Made by a program: the position numbers and the translations under genes. A DNA stretch of 60,000 nucleotides. It comes from Glandiceps talaboti. Lineage: Eukaryota; Hemichordata; Enteropneusta; Spengelidae. Shown here piece after piece: positions 20,158-31,058 of this stretch (position 1 is its first letter; each line of letters begins with the position of its first letter). The stretch is from positions 24,481,723 through 24,541,722 of the forward strand of contig NC_135556.1 in assembly GCF_964340395.1 (NCBI RefSeq), given 5' to 3'. Under the pieces are notes generated by a model. It searched no databases, had not been told where the DNA came from, and worked only from the letters and a program-made list of their open reading frames with translations.

Positions 20158-22518
20158 TTAGTCTTTTTTCTTCGAAGTGGTGAACTCTCTGAACAAAGAA
20201 TCAGTTCCATGTATTCTGTCCATTATACCAAACACACCATAACAATAGTTGAATATGTGATACAGATAAACAAAAGAAAAGAAACCATGGTAGAAAATTT
20301 ATAGATTGTATACGTGGTCAAATGATATACGTGACACGGCGTAAAAATATGGCTCATTAACGTTTGCTGTTATTGAAGTATAATGTATCATAATGGTTAA
20401 TGAACTGTCCTCTTGGAAAAAGAATAACAATCTGAAGTTTGATCAGCTGGTCAGTCCAAACTGTAAGCAAGAAGATGCGATCCAAGTAACTATAGCAACA
20501 GACGTTTCATTTCAATGAATATTCATAAATAAACACAAGCACATAGTTTCATTTGTTGGTACTTAACAAATATACGAACAACGATGACCACTATATGCAT
20601 TGAATAATTTTTGAATTTAGAAAAATAGATAATATGTGAAGTGTTTTATCTCCACATCGTACTTGAAACTCTGGCTTCAATTTCCACAAAATTCACAACT
20701 TACTTTAAATGATGGAAGTCATGAAACTCGGTAGTGTGGCGAAGAGGACCTGGAAAATTATATCCAGAGTGGTGGACACAGATTCCAACCAAACTGAAGA
20801 ATAACCACAGCCATGACGTCATCAGATGTGATCCCATGAGTAAAGGACCAGAAATCCCAACCAGAATACCAGATGTGAAGTATTCTATGGGATGCGAATA
20901 CACTGCTACGATACTTATTGGAGCTGTCCATTCGTGGTGTAACTTGTGAATTCTCTTGTATAATACCGGGTGATGTAATAACCTGACAACAGAAGAAATT
21001 ATTATAATACATTGTGGTATCATACAGCCATAAAGATAGGACTGGACACGGATGTAATTCATTGCCAAGTTTATTGTCACCACGTCACAAACAAAAATAT
21101 GAAACTATGGGGTCCTCCTTTTATCAGAAAACAGGGTAAGCCTAATTTTGCCAAGAAAACATATTTGACTGTCTCCTCTACTTTCTTCAATGTAGACAAT
21201 ACATGTCTGTTTACTATGCTGGGAAAATTTAAACATGAAATATAATATTGAATCATGCATATGGTAGTATAGTTTTCCTTTTTAAAATTAGATTTGCCGT
21301 TTATAAACTCCCTGACTGATATGTTTTATTTCTCGAAGGAAGTATTACTCTCAGTATTTTGATAATCAATACTCTGTAATACACTTATTATAAAATGAAA
21401 ATAGTAGATTTTATTAGAAAAAAAGTATGAACAGTACCGATGTGTATAAAAGAAACCAATTTCTTCAACGACAAGACATATCACCAGATCACGAAATATC
21501 TGCCAAGGAGTTGGTACGTCATATCCGCAACTGCAACCACGCCATCTAGCGACGTAATACCAACCAACGAAGGATGGAAAAGATACCAGAAATGTATTGA
21601 GCGTGATCAATTGTATGGCTTTCCAAAGTTTACTCAAATCCAGCTATAACAGAGAAAAGTGTATATGTATGTATATATGTATGGCACATACACATACATA
21701 AATACATATGAAAAGAGTGGAGGGTCTCAATAAAACTAAACTCAAAGGGTTTCCCAAAAATTCTGACTAGTTTTTGCCCTGTTGACACAGTATCATCATG
21801 TTAGCAAATTCAGACAGACAGACAAATATACAGACAGACAGACAGACAGACACAGACAGACAGACATACATACATACATACATACATACATACATACATA
21901 CATACATACATACATACATACATACATACATACATACAGACATACAGACAGACAGACAGACAGACAGACAGGGAGACAGACAGACAGATAGACAGACAGA
22001 CAAATAGACAGATAGACAGACAGACAGACATATAGATAGACAGATAGACAGACAGACAGACAGACAGAAAGACAGACAGACAGACACACACATATACACA
22101 TGGGTAATGACGTCATGCCTACCGGTTTATCTGGTTGTATTTTATATTTATAAAGTGCTTTAGGTTTCTTGGTGATATCTAGGAGTAAGAAGGTTGAGTT
22201 GGTGCCCAACAAAATCACGGAAGTGACGATAACGGTTCCTGTGAATTACAAATGAGGAAATGTAAATTACTTATAAACTTTAATAATATTATTATGATAT
22301 ACATTACAGGTGTATACTGAACATCCTTTCAGATAAACATGGAAGCCTGCTATTACATCTATGGTAGTATAGTAGGCATGGCAACAATGAACTCTATTAC
22401 TACACTGTGACGTAGTCATATTTTGTTTATTTATTTTATGGTCTTGTATGTGTTTAACTTTACTCACCACTAACATACATGTACTAAGTGAGCCCTGATT
22501 CAAAGGGGATCCAAAAAA

Positions 22519-22553
<35 letters not shown>

Positions 22554-22878
22554 ATATATATCCCCGTTCGGAATTTGTTGGTTGTATTTATCCCTTTTCA
22601 CCACATTTTACAATTTACCCAAACAATGCTACTTTTCAGCTTTAATGTACTCTGTTACCTTCCCTAGTACTTGGTCTGTTGTGAACTAGGGCATAGCTAA
22701 ACATCAACACCTCACTAGAAGTCGTTATGATACATATACTAAATTCCTCACACAAAAACCTACCAAGGAAAAACGTTAGGAAATCATTTTCTCCGAAGGC
22801 TTTGTAAATCGGACTCCAACATTGTAGTATATAGTCATTTTCAACTGGATGCAGGCTAACATTTTCAGGGTTTGACAT
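20158..22878 (-). CDS. FAXDC2-like hydroxylase, gene C (270 aa if spliced; last acceptor mutated)
   Basis: Minus-strand exons: 22878-22764, 22238-22123, 21643-21438, 20982-20704 and a would-be last exon 20254-20158. Lengths are identical to gene B (115, 116, 206, 279, 97 nt). The protein starts MSNPENVSLHPVENDY, carries HRLLHH, HKLHHEW, HHSGY and HDFHH, and would end DRIHGTDSLFREFTTSKKKD. The last acceptor, CAG|ATTCAAC in gene B, reads CAT|ATTCAAC here (position 20255 is A where gene B's matching base is C). No AG lies close upstream. If that intron is retained, translation stops one codon past HDFHHL (AAG TAA), giving about 239 aa that keep every histidine. It is a recent tandem duplicate of B with the same unknown substrate. 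Its start is head to head with gene D, 806 bp apart. Confidence 0.85.
21817..22097. repeat. (GACA)n/(CATA)n compound satellite in intron 2 of gene C
   Basis: GACA, then CATA, then GACA/GATA units. It occupies the intron homologous to the one with the 17275 array in gene B. Confidence 0.95.
22515..22556. repeat. (AAAT)n microsatellite
   Basis: About ten AAAT units in intron 1 of gene C. Confidence 0.9.
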
Positions 22879-23155
22879 CTTGAATGGTTACCCGTGTTGT
22901 CTGTTATACATCAACACTATGATCAATACCTGCCTTATCAGTTAGACCCCCTAACTTACACAACCTAAGTAAGCAGTAATGTATTAAATGGGATCCTTAT
23001 ATTACCACTATACACGTCATTTATGGATACGTGAATAATTGAAATTGCGACTAGTAACGACGCAACGTTTTACTTCATACTTCTGAAAAGTTGTTTCGAT
23101 TTTAGGTTAAGGAGTATTCTGAAGAAAACTTTCATCCCATTCCATACTAGTATTT

Positions 23156-23360
23156 TTATATTTTACATGTCGGTTAATCTTATCAAATAATTCAGGGTAA
23201 AGTCTGTAGGTTACTAGTATGTTGTTGTCTAGTGCTCCACTTCATCACCTAATCATTGCAGTATGGATGTCCACATTTTACACAGTCTGATTATGACCTG
23301 GTGGTTTCTCTCTGGAATCAACTTTAACTTTCTTTTGACGACGTTGATTACATATTATTT
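23156..23360 (+). pseudogene. Pseudo-copy of gene D upstream region and first exon
   Basis: From 23263, ATGGATGTCCAC is followed by TACACAGTCTG, TTCTCTCTGG, TCAACTTTA, TTTTGACGA and GATTACAT. This is the order of the real first exon at 23685-23799 but with about 20 bases deleted after codon 4, shifted frames and no GTAAGT donor. The upstream AGGGTAAAGTCT phrase is also shared. It is a dead tandem copy 422 bp upstream of the functional exon. Confidence 0.7.
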
Positions 23361-23425
23361 ATTATTGATGAGTTATACTCTAAATTGTGAGAATAGGATG
23401 TGGATGGAGTAAAATCGGCCGTACT

Positions 23426-23486
23426 ACAAACAAACAAACAAACAAACAAACAAACAAACAAACAAACAAACAAACAAACAAACAAA
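23426..23486. repeat. (AAAC)n microsatellite
   Basis: About fifteen AAAC units between pseudo-exon and true first exon of gene D. Confidence 0.9.
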
Positions 23487-23684
23487 AATTACGAAGATCG
23501 TAACAAAATGTCGATTTTGGAATTTGGTAAAATATTTCTTCCTCTACTAGTTTATTGACCTCTTATTACCTTCATCTGTGTACCCCGTGCAGGCTCTGCG
23601 TTCATCTGATCAAACAATGCAGGACAAAGTCTAAAGGTTATGTTGTTTTTTCAGTACTTCATTCGGCCACCGAATCGTTGCAGT

Positions 23685-24384
23685 ATGGATGTCCACTCAT
23701 ATTCTCCGTCTAATTCTACACAGTCTGGTGTGTTGGCTTCTCTCTGGGGTCAACTTTACCGTTATTTTGACGAAGACGATTACATGATATTTCTTACCGG
23801 TAAGTTGTCACATCCCAGGAAAAAACCTTACTATCCGTAGAAAGCAGGCCAGACCTTAAAAGTAACATACGATAGGCCTATGCACTGCTTTATAAAAACC
23901 ATAAGCTGTCACTCCACTTTATGAAGAACAATAGTACCTTTTGAAAGAGTTCTTATTGTCCGACAGACAGATTATATAGTTCTGACTCAGTGAACACAGT
24001 GACTCAGCATTATACTATATAGGTTTCGGCAAAACTTCCGCTAATTCCAGACATATATGTACTGTGGGCTTCACATGATATATGGACTGGAATTGTGCTC
24101 TCAGGTCATAAATTTATCCCTATATCTGGCAAAGGAATTGATCATTTACTGCATGAATTTGATCGCCTTGTGCTACTTCTGTATTTGTTACCTAACAAAT
24201 CCAGAAATATCCCATCGATCAGACAGAGGGAAAAGAAATTGTCTAGAGTTTACATGTTACTGGACAACGCATGAAGACAATTCTGACAGACAGTACAGGC
24301 AGTCAGCCATACATACATACATACATACATACATACATACATACATACATACATGCATGCAGGCAGGCAGGCAGGCAGGCAGGC

Positions 24385-24453
<69 letters not shown>

Positions 24454-27400
24454 TATAAATGTTTTCAAAAAGAAAGAGAGAAAGAAATGGTAATAATATA
24501 GTTAATGATGACTTTTTCTTGTTCTGTCTGCAGCAACTGGTATCATTTCATTTGCCACCTTTTGGGGAATGTGTTTTCTATTCCTGTATGTTGACATCAC
24601 CGGCAAACCGGCATTTCTGGCTAAATACAAGATACAACCGAAAGAGAAGGTAAATGGTATCCGGGAAGTGGTATACATCGGGAGGGAAGGAGGGGGTGGG
24701 TTACCCAATGTAAATGATGATTTTAGGTAGTGATACCTTTTAGGGTATGCATTTTCAGGGGTTGCATCTGGTATCGATGGAACAATCACAAAATTACAAC
24801 TTAGTCTGACATGGTAGGGGTATTTTTTGTATTGTCTAAATGGGGCCAGAGATTTTAGTACAGAACGGAACACCTCTACCAAACCAATGGGCACTTACTG
24901 GAGTAAATAGTATGGGGCCAGAGATTTAGCACCAGAGCGGAACACCCCTACCAAACGAATGGGCACTTACTGTGGTAAATAGTATGGTTTGATTCAAGAT
25001 CTTCAACTTCGTTTGGCTGCACCTGACAATAAACCGTACATAGAATACAATAAAGGGTTCTGTCAAGTAGTAAAAGGAACGAAACTGAAACTGACAAACT
25101 ATATGAATTTAGAAATTTTCCAAGTCACATTCTACATTTATATTGCTCCAAAGGTTTTACCCATTAAAACTGTTCATAAATTCCAGTGCCGTGTCTAGGT
25201 ATAATGGTTATGAAGTATATATAAATTATCACTGGGCGTCGATCTGTAAATAAATACATTGCTAATTTGTATGAAGAATTCCAGCACTGGGTGGTAGCGC
25301 ATGCTCAGACAAGTATAAAGTTTAAGAAGGATACGCAATATATACACAATGGCTAGAGTGTCATCTATCGCCTTAATTTTAAATAATTGGCCGAGTTACT
25401 TTCCATGTATAAAGACATCAGACCATCATGAATGTGTGTCTCTGCATTGGAAAGTTCTCTTCATCTATAAACCAGCTTGTCTTTTTCTGAGTCTCTCTAG
25501 TTATACCTCAGACTATTATAGAGCTATAGACTATTATAGAGTTGTATAGTGGTGGTCTGAGGTTATATTTACACAACATCATCATTGGGACCCGGATGAT
25601 ACATCGATATGTACCCATTCCTAACCCTAAATATTCATTGTATTGTTTACAGTTGGATTTAAAACAACTTTATCGAGCCATGCCGATTATTATGTTTAAT
25701 CAACTCGGCCTATCCATTCCATCATTCTTCGCTTGGTATTACATCGCTAGATGGCGTGGTTGCAGTTTCGGTTATGACGTACCTTCACTGTGGGAAATCA
25801 CACGTGACGTAGCAGTGGCACAGCTGATTCAGGAAATCGGTTTTTATTACTCACACAGGTAATAGTGAAAACTACAATAATCAGACTGGGAATACCGAAT
25901 CTGAATATCATGATAACATCTGAATTTGAACTCAACTCAATATGAACGAAAACAAATATATCGTAAGAACAAATTACTGTCAAAGACTCACTTTGAGGTG
26001 AAAATCTAGGTGTCAGAATTGGTACAGTACAAATTTAAAGAATAATCCCGTGTAATTCTTATCAAAACAACACTAACGTGATGACCAGGGATTGAAACAT
26101 GGCCCTTTAACCAGTACATATAGTGTCTGGTATACGACAATGATTTAGCCTTTAAAGGGTAGAAATAGATGTCAACGCATAATTTGCAACCCGATAGTCA
26201 TTGATATTTTACGTGAACAAACAACGTCATACACGAACTGAAGCTTGAATAGCACTAACGAAGTGAATTATTATTTTTTGTGATTATATACAAAATGCGA
26301 GTAAACAAACAAACAAGCAAACAAACAAACAAACAAAGAAAGAAACAAAGAAAGAAAGAAAATTTGATGAGCTGAAACTATTATCATGGCTATTTCATGG
26401 TTTAATAGACTACGCCACAGACAATGTCAAGTTGTAATTATTGTACAGTTCAGACCATAGGGGCGTGTAGTATTTCTTTAGATTGTTGTTTTCCTTTGTC
26501 TAGAGTCTCGATCTGACAACGTGTTGACTTGAGTACATTTCCCCAACCTCTACCGGGGGGAGGGAGAGCCTCTACGGAAAGAACATCTTATTGTATAGAG
26601 CATAAATTGATACATTTGTAGTAGCATGATTCGTGTGATGTTTTCTTAGGAAATCAGCAATCTAAGTAATATAATATGTGCCCCTTTGTTTCAGGATAAC
26701 ATAGAAAATAAGGCAGCAGTCATTATTTACGCTGGGGGGGGGTTAGGTACAAATGAATGGCTGCAAAACGTTCAAAGTTTGAGAGTTTGAGCACTCTCAG
26801 CCTTTCCTCATCGTGTTTGAGGAATTTTCTAGTGAACCCCCCCCCCATTCCTCCGACCCCCCCCCCCCCCACTTCCGTCGTAACTAAGTCATATATGGTA
26901 TGTACTCATTATACAGGTTATGGCACCACCCATGGTTCTATAAACGGATTCACAAATTGCACCATGAGTGGACGGCCCCAGTTGGACCAATAGCTGTATA
27001 TCTTCACCCTATCGAGTACTTCATCTCTGGAATTGTGGTGGCACAGGCAGGGCCAATTTTAATGAAGTCTCACCTAGTGACGACATTGGTATGGTTAACT
27101 CTCGCGTTAGTAGTGACGACAACACACCATTCTGGATACCATTTCCCTTTACTGCCCTCATCGGAATTTCATGATTTTCATCATCTCAAGTAAGTTACCA
27201 TGTCTGGTATATTGATGTTGCTATGGTTACTTTAAACTTGTAGTTCGTCACAAACACATTCATAACCATGTTAAGTCAGTTTGACGTATGAAGTCTCATA
27301 TTCTAATACCCCGCTCATCTGACACAGAAATCTAAACGACAAACAACATTAGACAATGCTGTGTTATGTTAAACAATACATAAACACGGTGTTAGATGGG

Positions 27401-28025
27401 GGAAGGTTGGCATTTTTCTGTGTAAGGCAGTTTTTCAACAATTCAATTCTTCCAACTCCACCCCCTGTCATATAATGACCGTTCCCTTAAACCGAAATCC
27501 GCGCTAAACTTTTGGAGTATTACTGATCTATTACCTTCACATTTGCTTGTGTTGAATGTGTTCACGCTGACACGATTGTGGGGGTCGCACCCCCAACATA
27601 AATAATGACAGCTCCCTTAATTTCTATTTTATCCTGAAATTTACAATAATCACAATGAAGGCGGTGAAGACCAAATTTAAACTCAACCATGTATATAAAT
27701 AAAGGGATAATTCAAGCAAAGACGAATGATACCCTATATCGGATTTTAATCATGCATACTTGGACTATTATGACAGGATGTATATTCACACATGCCATTA
27801 CCCATTAGTATTTTGAGTAAAAAATTTGACTCGTTGTGTGTCCTATATTAACAATATCCATTGATCTCTTGCAGATTCAACACCTGCTTTGGCATTATTG
27901 GTCTTTGTGATTGGCTACATGGAACCGATAAACTATTTCGGCAAAGTTCGGTTTATGATCGACACAAGGTCCTACTAGGGGTAACACCTTTATCCCAATC
28001 CATACCCGATCACAAGAAACTGTGA
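23685..28025 (+). CDS. FAXDC2-like hydroxylase, gene D (complete, 286 aa)
   Basis: Five exons: 23685-23799, 24534-24649, 25653-25858, 26917-27189, 27875-28025. They total 861 nt with TGA at 28023. I choose ATG 23685 (MDVHSYSPSNS) over 23640 because it makes the first exon 115 nt, exactly as in genes B and C. Motifs: VDITGKPAFLAKYKIQPKEK, IARWRGCSFGYDVP, SHRLWHH (144-150), HKLHHEW (158-164), THHSGYHFP and HDFHH (231-235), then CDWLHGTDKLF. The C-terminus is 18 residues longer than in B and C and lacks KKXX. Divergence from B and C is clearly greater than between them. It is a di-iron hydroxylase superfamily enzyme, probably ER membrane, with unknown substrate. Introns contain a (CATA/GCAG/ACAG)n array, a tandem duplication at 24840 and a hAT-like MITE at 26456. 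Confidence 0.9.
24306..24454. repeat. (CATA)/(GCAG)/(ACAG)n compound satellite
   Basis: Three consecutive tetranucleotide blocks in intron 1 of gene D. Confidence 0.95.
24840..24988. repeat. Two-copy tandem duplication (about 73 bp) in intron 2 of gene D
   Basis: ATGGGGCCAGAGATTT...GGGCACTTACTGGAGTAAAT is followed directly by a copy with about 10% differences. It does not include an exon border. Confidence 0.85.
26302..26361. repeat. (AAAC)n/(AAAG)n microsatellite
   Basis: AAAC units passing into AAAG units, intron 3 of gene D. Confidence 0.9.
26456..26688. mobile_element. hAT-like MITE, copy 3 (233 bp, older)
   Basis: Starts CATAGGGGCGTGTAGTATTT and ends with ATATGTGCCCCTTTG. Internal phrases AGATTGTTGTTTTCC and ATTGATACATTTGTAG match copies 1 and 2, with a different middle. 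Flanks GTTCAGAC (26448-26455) and TTTCAGGA (26689-26696) agree at six of eight bases, as in an aged duplication. Confidence 0.7.
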
Positions 28026-31000
28026 ACGTATTGTGTAAACAACGGTGCTCGAAACTTTGCCTAAACATAGAATCAAGTCATGTGGTTATTGTCGTCATTG
28101 CCATTCCATACAAAAATCTCCAACGTGACTGGATTCTAGGTTCTGGTTAAAAGTTATCAGATCTTGCCAATACCATAATACAATGCAACCACCTTCATTC
28201 TTGTGGGCATTGGCAGATTCTCGTGTCCCGGAATTAAGAATTACAGTATACAGGGATTCGTGCAAAGAACCTGAGCTCGAGCTTCGTCAAGCGTACCAAT
28301 TGGATATATATTGTCACTGTGTCATTTACATGATTGTACGTACCACATCAATGCCATAAGGATCTTTAATGTGTAAACTGAACATGATTTACTTAGCCAG
28401 AACAATTCAAAATATGAGAAATTCTGTTTTGAAATTCATTTATTAATATCCACGCACATTAGAATGAGGTAAACATTTACAATGTAATACTGTAATAGAC
28501 CGTAAGAACATAATAATTATCAGTGAATTTGTTGTAAGAACATGAATAATTATCAGTGAATTTGTTGTTCCAGGCTTCTTAATAGGTCTGACACCCTAAT
28601 GGTGTCAATGTTCCTAGCTCGTTGATTAACCTTGAATGAAATCTAAAACAATTGATGACGTCATCGGTCAGGGCTTAAATGGAGCGATCACCAGAAGTCT
28701 TTACGTAACATATACAATTACATTTACATTCGAAACCGATTATTTCACAAGTCGAAGTTGTTTTAAAATGTAAATTGATTTGTAATAACATTTTTACTGA
28801 ACAAAGTAGGTTTGTTTGTCAGCATAGTCGTGTATGGACTAAGATTCAATTCAAGGATGGTCCTAGGACAACATATTCACGTCATATATGTATGTACCAA
28901 GATTTATAAAACATCGTCACCGATCACTGTTTTAATATATGGTGAGGGTGGCCGGTGACGATGCTTTGAGAGTATTAATGAATGCATGATGCGAATATCT
29001 TATGCGCCAGCAATGAAATGCTCACAGCGTGTACAGTAACTTTGCCTTGTTCTTTACTTTTGCAATTTAAAGTAGCACAAGCTGATTTTATCAATTTCTT
29101 TAATACTCAAGTGAAAAATATTTACGTACATGGTTGTAGTGTAATCTTAATAATAGATCCGAGTTCAGTGCAAGAGCAACTACATGACAGAATACTGCGA
29201 GTACCTTTCAAATACTCAGCTTGGGCCCTTTATTTAATCTTAATTAAATTCCTCCCGAACTGTCAACATTGATTTTGTACATCGTTTATACGAATTACGT
29301 AATGGTTATTGTTGTAGCTGTAATCTTACATAACAATCACGTGACATAACAATATTGTAAATATAAACAGAACCTCGAAGTTAGTGTGTGCTAGGGGGTC
29401 TTTGGTCACATGAGTAGCTGTGGTAGTCACATGTCGTAAACTGTATCATGTTCGCTGATTTTGTATGCGCCAGTCGATGTTTTGTCAGTTGGGCCAAACG
29501 ATTACAATAAAGTCCAGAGAGCTCATACTCTGATTGTGTGGAAACTGAAAGGTGCAGTCATCCCTGGGCATTTATCCTTTGTGGAAACAGTCTTGTTTTT
29601 TATTGTTTCGTGTTTCATGTGTTTATTTCGTGTTCATCTTACACAATTAAAAAAGTACAGCGAGCTAGGGGGACTAAAGTTGGGTGACGGCTCGCTCGCC
29701 CAAGAAAGCGATATATTTTTGGTTGTCAACGACGCTAGTATGTAACATTTGACAGCTCTTACCATATACCAAGAAGAACAAGACTCACAAAGGTAATTTA
29801 TGCAAATATCTCCTTTATTTTAACTATACAGAATTAGAATATGTTTTCATTCAGTCAAGATCGCCCGGCGAATATTTGTCATTATTTGAGGTCAGACAAG
29901 ATCAAACATGACGTAGATTCGTTGAGTGTAGTGTACAAAACACAACTGTACTGTCACGTACACACACAATGTCAGCTATAAGAAAACTCCCGGCTAGACA
30001 AGTAGTGATTTTTGCAGCAAACGAGTGTTTTCCGTACAATACTTTATCGTGTTTGTTTTTGTCATGTGAAGGTTATCACAGTTATATTGTAATTAGGGAG
30101 CCTTCAGTAATTTCAAAGATGGGAGAGAGCCAGAGGAAATCAACCCCGGTCTGTGGCAAAGTATGACACTCCCTCGGCCGCGGCCCCGGCCCCGGGCCTA
30201 GTTCGTTGTGCAAAACGACCCCACCCCAATTTCCTTTCCCTCAAATATGACCCTCCCCCTGTTCAAATATTTAAATGAAAAACATTTTTAACACTGCCTC
30301 CCTGTGGCATAGTTGTTTAGAGCCCAGGAGGTCCTGGGTTCCAATGTCACTAGAGACTCTAGTAGAGATATGGGAGACAGGGAATTTGTCTGTAGAAAAG
30401 ATCCCACCTGCCCACATTGATAGTTTTTAAATGCATTTGTTTCGAAGTATTTAGTGAAAGTTTTTGTAAATTAAGCTGCTCCTACCCAAAATGAATAATG
30501 CAAATCCCCCCCCCCCCCCGCACTGCTGAAACAGAGTGCCCCCTCAACCTCACCATGAACCTTTTCTAGCTGTATTGATTAATACAAGTAACCTCTAAAC
30601 TAGTTGTCAAATCACCACTGTGTCATGTAATGACACACAGGCACTTGTGACCTAAGATGCTTTTCAATATAATAAAATATCGCTAATATTATGGGCACTT
30701 TTGGATGATAATATTACGCAGTGTGCATGTGTAGAAATAGAAACCCATGTTATTTAGCACTCTCACATATTATCCACCAAATATTGTAATGTTATCAATA
30801 TTTTATTGTATTCTGAAACTGTCTCGGGTCACAAGTGTCTGTGCACAAGCAACATAACAATGTGACAGTGTATAAAACAATGACCACTTTATTTCATTTC
30901 ATTCTTTATGCGTCATTAAACAAAACAATAGTATTTAAAAACTGAATGTATAAATTAATTAGTAATATTGATTGAATTGTAACAATTGTACTAGAATTAT

Positions 31001-31058
31001 TTCTACATAATATTATTTTGCATAAATTATTCCATGTTTTATAAACCCTACAGATAAA
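28026..31058. other. Intergenic region between genes D and E
   Basis: No exon is recognised. It includes a 40-bp tandem duplication (about 28503-28570, ATAATTATCAGTGAATTTGT), an 11-bp perfect inverted pair CATCGTCACCG/CGGTGACGATG (about 28913-28963), the SINE-like unit at 30297, and C-runs near 30508. ORFs at 28982, 29461 and 29969 show no family features. Confidence 0.5.
30297..30480 (+). mobile_element. tRNA-derived SINE-like element
   Basis: CTGTGGCATAGTTGTTTAGA resembles a tRNA A box (TGGCNNAGTNG). About 30 bp later GGTCCTGGGTTCCAATGTC resembles a B box (GGTTCNANNC). A non-tRNA body follows. It does not fold as an intact tRNA gene. The 3' boundary is approximate. Confidence 0.5.

Larger units (their letters stand above)
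22879..23684. promoter_or_regulatory. Shared head-to-head 5' region of genes C and D
   Basis: Only 806 bp separate the two start codons, so a bidirectional promoter is likely (inference). The first about 100 bp next to gene C (CAACACTATGATCAATACCT, TTATCAGTTAGACCCCCTAA) are nearly identical to the same place upstream of gene B (18879-18980), so the duplication carried its promoter. No TATA box or known factor site can be assigned with confidence. Confidence 0.45.

Noticed and set aside
23640-23684. Upstream ATG of gene D (MLFFQYFIRPPNRCS)
   Set aside because: The next ATG at 23685 gives the 115-nt first exon conserved in genes B and C.
28982-30166. ORFs of 65-96 aa between genes D and E
   Set aside because: No motif, no splice context and no similarity to any family I know.
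30297-30370. tRNA gene
   Set aside because: A- and B-box-like phrases are present, but no cloverleaf with an acceptor stem can be drawn; a SINE is the better reading.
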